From Petunia secreta (lineage: Eukaryota; Streptophyta; Magnoliopsida; Solanales; Solanaceae): DNA of 64,000 nucleotides. A model generated the notes under the pieces. The model was not told the origin of the DNA. It saw nothing but the letters and a program-made list of their open reading frames with translations, and ran no database searches. Below are positions 42,009 to 53,572 of the stretch, in pieces (within the stretch, counting starts at the first letter, position 1; each line of letters begins with the position of its first letter). Location: positions 32,745,501 to 32,809,500 of the forward strand of contig JARKIP010000005.1 of the NCBI GenBank assembly GCA_029990175.1, read 5' to 3'. Both the position numbers and the translations under genes were made by a program.

Positions 42009-42759
42009 TGATGCAACCCAAATTGCATCGAGACCATTCACTCGAAGTCAAGCCAAGGATATACAAGACGCTCACCTACACTTGGTTTGGAGAGGCGTGG
42101 ATGATACGAGCTCGGGGGAGGATTCAAAGACAATGCATTGGAGCTCAATCCATGTGGAAACAGGGCAGGAAACAGTGCAAGAAGCAGGGGAGCAAAACAG
42201 GGCAAAAACAGGGGAAGTCTGCTGAGCTTACTGCCTAACGCTGGAATTTTGTTCTTCGCGATCGCGTGCAACACCTTCGCGATCGCGAAGAGTCTTCTTT
42301 TGCTCTTCGCCCTCGCGCTCTGTCTCGCGCGATCGCGCGCCTCAGCATTAAGTTCTCCACGCGATCGCATATACTCTGACGCGATCGCGAAGGGAACTTA
42401 AAGAGCCGCGGACCAGAATCTTGTAAACATTGTATTGGGGTGTTATAAATACACCCCTACCTCATTTATTGCCTTTTTAGCTTACTTTGAACACAAAACA
42501 TTAAATGAGCAATGCTCTTGAACCTTGTAACACTTTTGGCTTGAAATCAATTGGATGAATCCAAGTTGTTCTTCAATCCGTCTTCGATCATTCTATTTGC
42601 TCGAGCCTCGTGACTCTTGGGGATAGTTGCATAGTGTTAGGTGATTCTTTCCATTCGTTTGGGGTGTAACGGAACTAGTTCTTCGTTGCTACTCGAACTT
42701 TAGTGTAAGTCTCGTCTCGTTTTTATCTCTTTATCGCTTTCGTATTTTCGATTGCATCA
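42009..42759 (+). repeat. Element L 5' LTR
   Basis: 751 bp, ends TGATGCA/TGCATCA. U3 starts with a coding tail (PFTRSQAKDIQDAHLHL), then CGCGATCGCG palindromes (about 42256-42395). TATA (tataaata) is at 42444-42451. Confidence 0.95.
42256..42395. repeat. CGCGATCGCG palindrome array in L U3
   Basis: Five gcgatcgc palindromes, several flanked to make longer perfect palindromes, lie within about 140 bp. The copy in the 3' LTR is about 49108-49247. The leader array at 43413-43500 is of the same type. Confidence 0.9.
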
Positions 42760-44056
42760 GTTGGTATCAGAGCAAGGCTAGGGTTGCGTTCTTACGAGCC
42801 CTCGTCCTACTCTTCGTGCTTGTCATCTTTGTTCCGCATTTATTTTCGTGTTCTTGTTCTTGTTATATTGAAAAGAAGAAAAAAAATTCAAAAACTCAAA
42901 AAAACCCAAAAATTTGAAGGAAATCGCTTGTTGTTACGATTTTGTTGGTTTTGATTATCGGGGATTGTTTGTTTACGTGAACCCGACAATTGGGTACCAA
43001 CAAAACGCGTTTTGGAGTTGAAAATCAAAAGTTGAAAAATTTGAACCCTAGGTTGGGTATTTTGCAAAATTTGCCAAAACTTGTTTGATGTTATGATTTT
43101 GTGGTTGTTTGGTATCGGGGATTATTCCTTATAGTTACCCCGTCATTTTGATACCATCATAACATCATTTGGAGTATTGTAGTGAAAATCGAAATTTTGA
43201 ACTTTGAAGGTTTTGAAAAGTTGAAGAACTTGACCCAAAATCATTGAAAAACAAGTTGTTAAATGGTTGTTTTTGTGTTAGAACCATTGTGGGTTGTTTA
43301 CCACAGTTGAAAACACCTTTTGCAAGCTTGAAAACTGAAAAGGTCGAATTTGGGTTATTGTGTGTGCCAAAACTGCTGTTTTTCTGTCGAGTTTCTGGTT
43401 CAGCTGAACAAACCTGCGCGATCGCGCAAGGTCTCGCGCTGTCGCGCCAATTCTGAAATATTGTTCATCGCGATCGCGCCCCTATGCACGCGATCGCGAA
43501 GGGTACCAATTTCCAGAATTTCCTGAAGTTGGACAGAATGTTCGCAAAGGCGTCGTAACAGTTTCCAACCACCAAAACTCCCATAGCATCATCAAATATG
43601 GTGAGTTTCTAGATCACAAACCAAAATTCATCCAATTCCGAATCTGTTTAGTGGCGATTTGATCTTTGAACATTTGATCGCGCCACTTCCGGTTGGTACT
43701 TTGAGGGTAACACTTCTACCCAATTAGTACTAATCCCTCGTTCGATTAGGATACTCGTGCCTAGAAGGGGAGTAGATTTCAAAGAAGATTCGTAGTTAAA
43801 TGTTTGGTCCAAGTGCGCACCAAATAGCTTGGCGTTGATCGAGTCCCATTGAATCCACTCTTCCCGAAGAGCATTTGGTTCTTGTATTTTTGGTTTGATC
43901 ATTGAGGAGGTTGCGCAACTACGAGGAGGCCATTGATTTCAAGTTGTGTGAAACCAACCCCAAGCTTGAGTGAACCCGAGCGATAAACAAAAGTGAGGGA
44001 GTGAGTGAGGGCTTTTACTCTAATCTTCCTTTCTTGTTTTTGATTGTTGTAGGTAC
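42760..44056 (+). other. Element L 5' leader
   Basis: The primer-binding site TGGTATCAGAGC is at 42762-42773. Two diverged repeats of a segment around ttgg-taccaac/ttgataccatc lie near 42995 and 43150. Palindromes (cgcgatcgcg) lie at about 43413-43500. The conserved block is at about 43690-43870. A pyrimidine run and TAG end at 44052, followed by GTAC and the ATG at 44057. Confidence 0.87.
43413..43500. repeat. CGCGATCGCG palindrome array in L leader
   Basis: Three gcgatcgc palindromes and diverged relatives (ctcgcgctgtcgcgcc) lie in 88 bp, in the position where J has AGGCGGAGCGCCT and K has AGGCGCCCCGCCT. Confidence 0.9.
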
Positions 44057-47000
44057 ATGGCGGAGGAGAAAGCAAAGAGTACCATTGAGGTTCCAACCGA
44101 CGTCTTGGCTAGTTTGTTAGCCGAGGTGAAGGCCCTAAACCTTAAAATGGAGGCTCTTGAAAAGGAGAGGACCCCGAGTGTCCAAAAGGACCCCAATGAA
44201 GGCACTAGTGATGATTCCATCATGAAGCCGGATCATTATGCGGAGCTAGTTCATCGACAACGGTTGAGGGATGAGGCTCTTGCTAGAGAAAGAATGTTGG
44301 GCAATCCCCAACCCTTGGGCAATCCCCAAGGGGATGTTCCATTCCTAAGGCCACGGAGAAACATTGTACCTCTTGAGCAAGTTGATGAAGCTCAAGGAGG
44401 GGAGGGCCTCGGACTTGATGATGATTACTTTGATGTCCCTTATCCAAATAGGAGGGCGATGAATGGAGGTCGAGGTATAGATAGAGGTCGTGGTCGAGGT
44501 CGAGGACCACCAAGAGCTTATATGGGAAGGAACTTGGGAAGGGAATATGAAGATATTGATGACAACTATGGGGTTCAACCGGAACAACACCATGGGGGTC
44601 GTGACACTAATCTCAATAGTGTCAAGATCACTATCCCTCCTTTCAAAGGGACTAGTGATCCGGAAGCGTTTCTTGAATGGAAGGTCCAACTAGAGCGGGT
44701 CTTTGACACAAATGATATGACCGAGGAGAAGAAGGCCACCTATGCTATATCATCATTTGAGTCTTATGCATCTACATGGTGGGAATCCATGAAGCGATCA
44801 AGGAGACGACTTGGGTTGCGGATGAACATTACTTGGGAAGAGTTGAAAGAAATAATGAACAACAAATATGTGACTCCCAAGTATCGACAAGAGCAACTCA
44901 AAAGGCTCTATGAATTGAAACAAGGTTACAAGTCCGTTGATGAATATTTCAACGACTTTGAGAAAAATCGGATGGCTCTTGATATGGAAACGGAAGATGA
45001 GGAACAAGCTATCATCCGTTTCAAAAGTGGTTTGAGTAGGGAGATTGCATCCCAATTGAGACTTCACATCTTTCACTCCTTACAAGATGTTTGTGATGCC
45101 GCGGTTGAAGCCGAGAGATGGCTCAAAGAAGAAAAGGCTCCTCGCTATAGGAGTACTACCACTACCACTCCTTCAACTCGTACCAAAGAATGGAAGAGCC
45201 CATATGCTAGTGGGGCAAGTGGGAGTCGAGATGTAAAGAAGCCTTTTGAGAAGGCTACCCCGAAGAGCGACCACAAAGAGGTTGGAGGTACTTCTAAAAC
45301 TACTTTAAATACTCCTTCTTCTTCTTCCTTCCAATGTCATAAATGCAAGGGCTATGGCCACTTTGCCAAAGAGTGCCCTACCCGGAAAACAATGATTGTA
45401 ATGGATGATGGGTTGGTCTATGAGGGGGAAAGTGAGCCCGAGGGAGATGATGAGGAGGAGAGTGAGGAAGTTGAGGGAGAGGGTGAAGAGAGAGCGACGG
45501 AGGGGGATGATCCTAATATGTTCCTTGTGGTACGCCGCATTTTGGGAACTATGTTGAGTGAGGAGAGGGAAGATGAGCAAAGGGAGAACTTGTTCCATGC
45601 CCGTTGTAGAGTGAAGGGGCAAGTTTGTTCCATGATTATTGACTCGGGTAGTTGTGCAAATGTGGTGAGCCAATCCTTGGTCTCACAATTGAAGTTGACT
45701 ACCATTAAACACCCGAGCCCCTACCGTTTGCAATGGCTAAGTGAGTGTGGGGAATTGAGGGTAGTGAAGCAAGTCTTGGTTAGGTTCAAGATTGGAAACT
45801 ATCAAGATGAACACATGTTTGACGTGGTGCCAATGCAAGCTTGCCATCTTTTGTTTGGAAGACCTTGGCAATACGACAAACAAGTGGTTCATGATGGCCG
45901 GGCCAACACTTACACGGTGAAACATGAGGGAAAAAGGTTTGTGCTTACACCTTTGACCCCGAAGCAAGTAAGTGAAGACTATCGGCGCATGAAAGAGTTG
46001 AGGGAAGCGGCTAAGGCCAAGTCCCCGATTGTGACCAAATCTTTGACCGAAACTCCACCATCTTCCACCGGTCGCATGTGTGCCATGATGCAACCGGGTG
46101 AGGTTTTGAAAGGTAATGATGGCACCAAGATGCTCATATGCCTAGTACACAAAGGTATGGTTTTAAATTCCGAAAGTGATTATTTATCTAACCCTAACCC
46201 TTTGCCTAGTGCCATTGACAATGTTTTAAAGGTCTACGAGGACATGTTTCCGGAAGAGATGCCGGATGGACTACCTCCCTTGAGAGGTATTGAACACCAA
46301 ATTGATTTTGTCCCGGGATCTCAAATTCCCAACAAGCCGGCATATCGAAGTAATCCCGAGGACACAAGGGAGTTACAAAAGCAAATTGATGAGTTGCTTA
46401 CCAAAGGCTTGGTGAGGGAGAGCTTGAGTCCTTGTGCCGTGCCCGTAATCCTCGTTCCAAAGAAGGATGGCACTTGGAGGATGTGTGTTGATTGTCGCGC
46501 GGTCAACAAGATCACGGTAAAGTATCGACATCCCATACCTCGTTTGGATGATATGTTGGATGAGCTTAGTGGTTCTAGTGTCTTTTCTAAAATAGACCTT
46601 AGGTCCGGCTACCATCAAATCCGGATGAAACCCGGGGATGAATGGAAAACCGCATTCAAGACCAAGTTTGGTCTATATGAATGGTTGGTGATGCCCTTCG
46701 GCCTCTCCAACGCACCTAGCACTTTCATGAGATTAATGAACCACGTGCTTAAGCCATTCATCAACAAATTCGTGGTCGTCTACTTTGATGACATATTGAT
46801 TTATAGCAAGTCAATAGACGACCATGTGGGCCACTTGAGTCAAGTGCTTGAAGTGCTACGAGCCGAAAAGCTCTATGCCAACTTTAAGAAGTGTGCCTTT
46901 TGTGTTGAAAAGGTTGTCTTTTTGGGCTTTGTTGTTAGTGTCAATGGTGTGGAAGTTGATGAGTCCAAAGTTGAAGCCATTAGAGATTGGCCTACTCCTA

Positions 47001-49077
47001 CCACCGTTTCTCATGTGAGGAGTTTCCATGGCCTTGCTAGTTTCTATCGGCGCTTTGTTAGAGACCTTAGCACCATTGCCGCACCACTCACCGAGTTGGT
47101 GAAGAAAGATAAACCCTTTGTGTGGGGAGAGCCTCAAGAGAGAGCTTTCCAAGAATTGAAAGGTAGGTTGAGTACCGCCCCCTTGCTACAATTGCCCGAT
47201 TTCGGGAAAGCTTTTGAGGTTGAATGTGATGCCTCGGGGGTGGGAATTGGGGGTGTTCTCATGCAAGAAGGGAAGCCCGTTGCCTACTTTAGTGAGAAGT
47301 TGAAGGGCGCAACCTCTCCACGTATGACAAGGAGTTGTATGCCCTCGTGAGAGCCTTAGCCCATTGGCAACACTATCTATGGCCTCGGGAATTTGTGATC
47401 AAGAGTGACCATGAGTCACTCAAGCATCTAAGAGGTCAAGAAAAGTTGAACAAGAGACATGCCAAGTGGGTGGAGTTCGTTGAGTCCTTTCCTTATGTAA
47501 TTCATTACAAAAGGGGTAAGGACAATGTTGTGGCCGATGCGCTTTCAAGAAAATTCGCTCTTGCCACCACTCTCGCTTCTAGACTTGTGGGTTTTGAGAG
47601 TATCAAGTCATTGTACGCTCATGACCCAAAGCTCAAGAGCATTCATGATGCTCTAGTGAGTGGGGGAAGGGTAGAGAAATACCAATGGGTAGATGGCTAC
47701 ATTTTCAAGCATGGGCGAGTGTGTGTCCCCGAGTCCTCTTGGAGAGATGTGCTAGTGCAAGAAGCACATTGCGGGGGCTTGATGGGTCACTTTGGGGTGG
47801 ATAAGACTATGGCCATACTTAAAGAGCAATTCCATTGGCCAAAAATGAGGCCTCTTGTGGAGCGATTTTGCAATGCTTGCTTGGATTGCAAGAGGGCCAA
47901 GTCTAGATCCAACAACCAAGGACTATACACTCCTTTGCCCATTCCTACTAGTCCGTGGGTTGATCTTTCTATGGATTTTGTTATGGCTTTACCCCGGACT
48001 AGAGGAGGACACGATAGCATTTTTGTTGTCGTTGACCGTTTCTCCAAAATGGCTCACTTCATTCCGTGCAAAAAGACTAATGATGCCCAACATGTAGCTT
48101 CCTTGTTTATTGATCATGTCTTGAAATTGCATGGGGTGCCTCGCACCATTGTTAGTGATAGGGACTCCAAGTTCCTTAGCCATTTTTGAAAGTGTTTGTG
48201 GGGTGCTCTTGGCACCAAGTTGCTCTTCTCCACGTCCCACCACCCTCAAACCGATGGACAAACCGAGGTGGTGAACCGGACTTTGGGAGCTCTACTTCGA
48301 GCTATGACCAAAGGAAAGGCCGGGACTTGGATTGATAAGCTACCACTCATGGAGTTTGCATATAACCGCACTTTACATCGCATGATTGGTATGACTCCAT
48401 TTGAGTGTGTTTATGGTTTTAACCCATTGATTCCTCTTGATCTTACCCCTTTGCCAAGGGATATGGTTGTTGATTTTGAAGGTAAAGCTCGGGCCAAAGC
48501 ATTGCTTGAACTTCATGCCAAGGCGCGGAAGACTTTGGAGGAGGCCTATGAGAAGATAGCAACCAAGAAAAACAAAGGAAGAAAGAAGGTGGACTTCAAG
48601 AAGGGAGATTGGGTATGGGTGCACTTCCGCAAGGAACGATTTCCCAACCAAAGGAAGGGGAAGTTGGCACCAAGGGACGATGGACCATTCCAAGTGTTGT
48701 CCAAGATCAACAACAATGCATACGTGATAGATTTGCCCGGTGAGTATAATGTGTCGACTACTTTCAATGTTAGTGACTTGACTTCTTTTGATGTAGGTGA
48801 TGATACCTTGGAGGAGGACGCCTTAATTTCGAGGACGAAATCTTCTCAAGAAGGGGAGGATGATGCAACCCAAATTGCATCGAGACCATTCACTCGAAGT
48901 CAAGCCAAGGATATACAAGACGCTCACCTACACTTGGTTTGGAGAGGCGTGGATGATACGAGCTCGGGGGAGGATTCAAAGACAATGCATTGGAGCTCAA
49001 TCCATGTGGAAACAGGGCAGGAAACAGTGCAAGAAGCAGGGGAGCAAAACAGGGCAAAAACAGGGGAAGTCTGCTGA
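44057..49077 (+). pseudogene. gag-pol: Element L gag-pol, one frameshift and one nonsense codon
   Basis: The ATG at 44057 (MAEEKAKSTIEV) is the full gag start. RGRGRGRGPP, STWWESMKRSRRR and KSVDEYFNDFEKN mark gag; knuckle CHKCKGYGHFAKEC lies near 45334-45375; protease has IIDSGS and LLFGRPW; RT has YFDD at 46781-46792 (residues 909-912). RNase H starts ECDASGVGIGG. A small deletion near 47310 (before the DKELYAL region) shifts the frame. Integrase follows from 47335: His/Cys region HCGGLMGHFG ... CNACLDC, SMDFVMALP, SDRDSKF. A TGA at 48187-48189 replaces a Trp codon (FLSHF then stop), then QTEVVNRTLG and the GPF motif follow in the same frame. The frame crosses the polypurine tract and codes TRSQAK inside U3. 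This is the most complete autonomous copy in the window. Confidence 0.92.
48825..48860 (+). other. Element L hairpin and polypurine tract
   Basis: AATTTCGAGGACGAAATC is at 48825-48842 (outermost pair lost, six pairs kept) and AAGAAGGGGAGGA at 48848-48860. Confidence 0.88.
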
Positions 49078-49611
49078 GCTTAGTGCCTAACGCTGGAATT
49101 TTGTTCTTCGCGATCGCGTGCAACACCTTCGCGATCGCGAAGAGTCTTCTTTTGCTCTTCGCCCTCGCGCTCTGTCTCGCGCGATCGCGCGCCTCAGCAT
49201 TAAGTTCTCCACGCGATCGCATATACTCTGACGCGATCGCGAAGGGAACTTAAAGAGCCGCGGACCAGAATCTTGTAAACATTGTATTGGGGTGTTATAA
49301 ATACACCCCTACCTCATTTATTGCCTTTTTAGCTTACTTTGAACACAAAACATTAAATGAGCAATGCTCTTGAACCTTGTAACACTTTTGGCTTGAAATC
49401 AATTGGATGAATCCAAGTTGTTCTTCAATCCGTCTTCGATCATTCTATTTGCTCGAGCCTCGTGACTCTTGAGGATAGTTGCATAGTGTTAGGTGATTCT
49501 TTCCATTCGTTTGGGGTCTAACGGAACTAGTTCTTCGTTGCTACTCGAACTTTAGTGTAAGTCTCGTCTCGCTTTTATCTCTTTATCGCTTTCGTATTTT
49601 CGATTGCATCA
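48861..49611 (+). repeat. Element L 3' LTR
   Basis: 751 bp, differs from the 5' LTR at four positions (49083, 49472, 49518, 49572). TATA (tataaata) is at 49296-49303. It is followed by CCAGG. Confidence 0.95.
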
Positions 49612-50053
49612 CCAGGCGCCCCTCCTAGCTGCTGAACTTATGCTTCTTTTACTATTTTGCCCTACGTGGCTTATTTGATGAACCTTATTAGTAAGGGTAA
49701 TTAAGTCTTTGTGTAAGCTTGGGAAACACTATAAATATTTGCCTAGCTTATTTTACACTTAGCTTATTATTGATGATTGATGAATGATGAACATGAGCAA
49801 GGCTCTTGATTATTGAATGAAACCTTTTGGTTTGGGACTTGTAGTTCTTCTAGCGGATCTAGATGAATACTCTTCCTCTCCGACCATTCTACTTGCGTGC
49901 TCGCGTTAGCTCGAGGGTAGTTGCATAGCGTAGGTGTTCTTGTCCTTCTCTCGGGGTGTAACGGAACAAGTTCTCCGTTGCTACTTGGGATTAGAGATCG
50001 AGTTACGTCTCGTTCTTATCTTTTACTTTTTCCGCGTTTGATTCTCTACATCA
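49612..50053 (+). repeat. Element K 3' LTR, second part
   Basis: This continues K's LTR after L, starting with the duplicated CCAGG. It holds the last palindrome, a TATA box (tataaata, near 49731) and U5, and ends CTACATCA at 50053. Confidence 0.9.
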
Positions 50054-50988
50054 CTTGTTGTGAGGAGAAGCCTAGGAGCCATGTGTGTAGAGGATGTTGA
50101 AACCTTACAACGAGAGAACCTTTTTCACTCCAAATGCCGAGTCATGGGTCTCCTTTGCTCTATGATCATTGACTCGGGAAGTTGTGCTAATGTTATTAGC
50201 CAAACACTTGTTACCCAATTGAAAATACCTACCTTGAAACACCCAAATCCTTATAGGCTACAATGGCTTAGTGAGTGTGGTGAATTGAGGGTGGTTAAGC
50301 AATGTTTGATCAAATTCAAGATTGGGAATTATGTGGATGAGCACATGTTCGATGTCGTGCCTATGCAAGCATGCCACCTACTCTTTGGTAGGCCTTGGCA
50401 ATTTGATCGACGTGTGGTTCATAATGGTCATGCCAACACCTATACGGTGATGCATGAGGGAAAAAAGTTTGTGCTCCAACCCTTGACTCCCAAACAAGTG
50501 AGCGATGATTACAAACGGATGAGGGAGTTGAGAGAAGCGGCAAAGGCTAAGTCAGTGGTTGAGACTAGCCCTTTGTCCAAAAGCTTGGTGGCAATCCCAC
50601 CTACTTCCACCGGTGGCATATGTGCCGTGATGCAACCGGGCGAGGTCCTAAGAGGAAATGATGGCAACAAGCTTCTCATATGCCTAGTGCACAAAGGTAT
50701 GGTTCTAAACTCTAATTGTGATTTTTCTTCTAACCCTTTGCCTAGTGTGTTTGAGAATGTTTTGAAGGATTTTGGTGACATGTTCCCAGATGAAATGCCG
50801 GATGGATTGCCTCCTTTGAGGGGCATTGAGCATCAAATAGACTTTGTCCCGGGATCCCAAATCCCGAACAAACCGGCCTATAGGAGCAACCCGGAGGATA
50901 CAAGGGAATTGCAAAAGCAAGTTGATGAATTGCTCACTAAAGGCTTGGTAAGGGAAAGCTTGAGTCCTTGTGCCGTGCCCGTGATCCT
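50054..50988 (+). CDS. pol: Element I protease and RT start
   Basis: This continues I's pol after K: VVRRSLGAMCVEDVETLQRE, protease with IIDSGSCANVI and LLFGRPW, linker with CAVMQPGEVLRGND, then the RT N-terminal part (GIEHQIDFVPGSQIPNKPAY, VRESLSPCAVPVIL) until the solo LTR at 50989. The protease segment resembles B rather than A or K. No stop is seen inside this piece. A longer open frame into the LTR (to 51211) is an artefact of the insertion. Confidence 0.88.
50984..50988. repeat. Target-site duplication ATCCT of solo LTR (left copy)
   Basis: ATCCT precedes the solo LTR and recurs at 51786-51790. Confidence 0.95.
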
Positions 50989-51785
50989 TGATGCCGGGCA
51001 ATCCACCACAAGGAGACCATTCACTAGGAGCCAAGCCAAGGATGTCCAAGAAGCGCATTTACACTTGGTGAGGAAGGGCCTTGAAGAAGGAAGCGATTGG
51101 AAGCCGTTCTGGGTGCTCAAACTAGGCCTCGCGCCTAAGGAAGAAGAGACCCCAGCAGAGCTAGGCGCCCCGCCTAGCCCAGGCGCCCCGCCTAGGGAGC
51201 TCACTGCCTAAGGCTCAGAAAATGCACCAGGCGCCCCACCTGGCTAGGCGCCCAGCCTAGCTGAAGGCCAAGCCAGGCGCCCCGCCTAGATCCAGGCGCC
51301 CAGCCTAGCTTCAGCATGAACCAGGCGCCCCTCCCAGCCCCAGGCGCCCCACCTAGCTGTTGAACTTATGTTTCTTTTACTATTTTGCCCTACGTGGCTT
51401 ATTTGATGAACCTTATTAGTAAGGGTACTTAAGTCTTTGTGTAAGCTGGGGAAACACTATAAATACCCAAGCCTAGCTTATTTTACACTTAGCTTATTAT
51501 TGATGATTAAGAATGATGAACATGAGCAAGGCTCTTGACTATTGAATGAATGAAACCTTTTGTTCTTGGACTTGTATGTCTTCTAGCGGATCTAGATGAA
51601 TACTCTTCCTCTCCGACCATTCTACTTGCGTGCTCACGTTAGCTCGAGGGTAGTTGCATAGCGTAGGTGTTCTTGTCCTTCTCTCGGGGTGTAACGGAAC
51701 AAGTTCTCCGTTGCTACTTGGGATTAGAGATCGAGTTACGTCTCGTTCTTTATCTTTTACTTTCCGCGTTTGATTATCTACATCA
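50989..51785 (+). repeat. Solo LTR of the A family
   Basis: This 797-bp LTR starts TGATGCCGGG and ends TCTACATCA, with perfect TSDs ATCCT. U3 can encode PFTRSQAKDVQEAHLHL, as in A. AGGCGCCCCGCCT-type palindromes lie at about 51160-51355. TATA (tataaata) is near 51457. No internal region is present. Confidence 0.94.
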
Positions 51786-52767
51786 ATCCTTGTTCCCAAA
51801 AAGGACGGCACTTGGAGAATGTGTGTTGATTGTCGGGCCGTGAACAAAATAACGGTAAAGTACCGTCATCCTATTCCCCGGCTTGATGATATGTTAGATG
51901 AATTGAGCGGTTCATGTGTGTTTAGCAAAATTGACCTTAGGTCCGGCTACCATCAAATCCGGATGAAACCCGGCGATGAATGGAAAACCGCATTCAAGAC
52001 CAAATTTGGTCTCTATGAATGGTTGGTGATGCCCTTTGGGCTCTCCAATGCACCTAGCACTTTCATGAGGCTAATGAACCATGTTCTAAAGCCGTTCATC
52101 AACAAGTTTGTGGTCGTCTATTTTGACGATATATTGATTTATAGCAAATCAATAGACGACCATGTTGAACACCTTAGGCTAGTGCTTGAAAAGTTGAGAG
52201 CCGAAAAGCTCTATGCTAATTTTAAAAAGTGTGCCTTTGGTGTTGAGAAGGTGGTCTTCCTTGGGTTTGTTGTGAGTGCCCAAGGAGTGGAGGTGGATGA
52301 GTCTAAGGTAGAGGCCATACGTGATTGGCCAGTCCTACTACCGTGACTCAAGTGAGGAGCTTTCATGGTCTCGCAAGCTTTTATAGGCGTTTTGTGAAGG
52401 ACTTTAGCTCCATTGCCGCCCCACTCACCGAATTGGTGAAGAAAGACCAACCGTTTGTTTGGGGAGAGCCTCAAGAGAAGGCCTTCCTTGAGTTGAAAGG
52501 TAGGTTGAGTACCGCCCCTCTATTGCAATTGCCCGACTTCGGAAAGGCATTTGAGGTTGAATGTGATGCCTCGGGGGTGGGAATTGGTGGTGTTTTAATG
52601 CAAGATAGCAAACCCATCGCCTACTTTAGTGAAAAGTTGAAAGGGGCCTCCTTGAATTATTCTACATATGACAAGGAGTTGTATGGCCTTGTGAGAGCCC
52701 TTGCCCATTGGCAACACTATCTTTGGCCTCGTGAGTTTGTAATCAAGAGTGACCATGAGTCACTCAA
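51786..52767 (+). pseudogene. pol: Element I RT and RNase H, frameshifted
   Basis: This continues the RT after the solo LTR: GTWRMCVDCRAVNK, SKIDLRSGYHQI, YFDD at 52119-52130, VFLGFVVSAQGVEVDE. A one-base deletion near 52330 (gattggccagtcc, where A has gattggcctactcc) shifts the frame. RNase H then reads ECDASGVGIGGVLMQ and DKELYGLVRALAHWQ until O interrupts it at 52768. Confidence 0.88.
52763..52767. repeat. Target-site duplication CTCAA of element O (left copy)
   Basis: CTCAA precedes O and recurs at 58494-58498. Confidence 0.95.
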
Positions 52768-53572
52768 TGATAAGATCCAAATTAGAGCCAAAGCGCCAAC
52801 CATCAAGAGCCAAGCATGAGAGCACAAAGGATACAAGGCAAGGGCACCGGAGGAGGGTTCGAGAGTGATTTGGAGTCATGGACTTGAGCGCCAATGGGGG
52901 AGGACCGGCTACGGACCAAGAAGGAACACTTAGAGTCCATTTTGAGCCGTTTCCAAGTCTCCCAGGAAGGAGGCGGACCGCCCATTGGACTAGGCGGACC
53001 GCCTAGTTGACTACACCTCTCAGGATCTCTGGCCGCCTACTGCAGAGGCGGACCGCCCATTTTTCCAGGCTGGGCGCCTACTCTGGGCGCCTACTATTCA
53101 GGCGGGGCGCCTAGTTTGCTGAAGGCCCATCCGGGTTTCCTACTTATTTTGAGTGTAATTCCAACTATAGCCCTAACTGACATGTATTGTTTTGACTAGA
53201 CTTAGGGGCTATTTAGACATTTTATTTAGAAGTGTGGTGAACCTATAAATACCACACTTAGTCATTTATTTCATTTAGCTTGTTTAGAATTGAAGAATAG
53301 ACTTAGTAAGAGAGGCAAGGCCTTCTTCTTTGTAGAAGCTTGAAGCTTCGGATTATCTCTTTGCTTGGAGCCTATGGAGATCCGTCACTAGTACGGAATC
53401 CTTGTATGGTTCAAGTTTCCCTTCCTCTCTCGGATAATCAATTCATGGTTTGAATCGTTTATCCATTCTCTTTCTTCTATTTCTATTCTCCCCAATCCCT
53501 TACTTTCTTGTTATCGTGTGATTGTTGCTTCCGCATTCTTGTTACTTGCTTCCGCGTATTTGGGTCTTATCA
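52768..53572 (+). repeat. Element O 5' LTR
   Basis: 805 bp, ends TGATAAGA.CC/GGGTCTTATCA. aggcggaccgcc-type palindromes lie at about 52972-53111. TATA (tataaata) is at 53244-53251. It is identical by eye to 57689-58493. Confidence 0.95.

Larger units (their letters stand above)
42009..49611 (+). mobile_element. Element L: complete autonomous-type gypsy element
   Basis: The 7603-bp element has two 751-bp LTRs and TSD CCAGG. It encodes gag, protease, RT, RNase H and integrase, with one frameshift and one nonsense codon. The LTRs differ at four sites (42231, 42620, 42666, 42720 against their partners), about 0.5 percent. At the often-used plant rate of 1.3e-8 per site per year this is about 0.2 million years. 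Confidence 0.96.
36008..50053 (+). mobile_element. Element K: non-autonomous gag-protease-accessory element, with L in its 3' LTR
   Basis: The 5' LTR lacks its beginning (36008-36655). The 3' LTR (41630-42008 plus 49612-50053) is split by L. It encodes gag, protease and the accessory module. After it, at 50054, I's protease begins, so K was inserted into I; the right target copy would be CTTGT (50054-50058), the left one was lost in the deletion at 35500. Confidence 0.88.

Noticed and set aside
42256..42395. GCGATCGC repeats resembling the cyanobacterial HIP1 palindrome
   Set aside because: They are confined to one LTR/leader family of a plant gypsy element and are not scattered over the sequence as HIP1 is.
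48890..49253. Several 70-110-codon frames on both strands in L's LTRs
   Set aside because: They occur in both LTR copies, overlap palindromes and have no family features apart from the TRSQAK tail already assigned to pol.
50054..51211. Single 383-codon frame joining I's protease-RT with LTR sequence
   Set aside because: The last part is the solo LTR; the TSD ATCCT shows where the real RT continues (51786).
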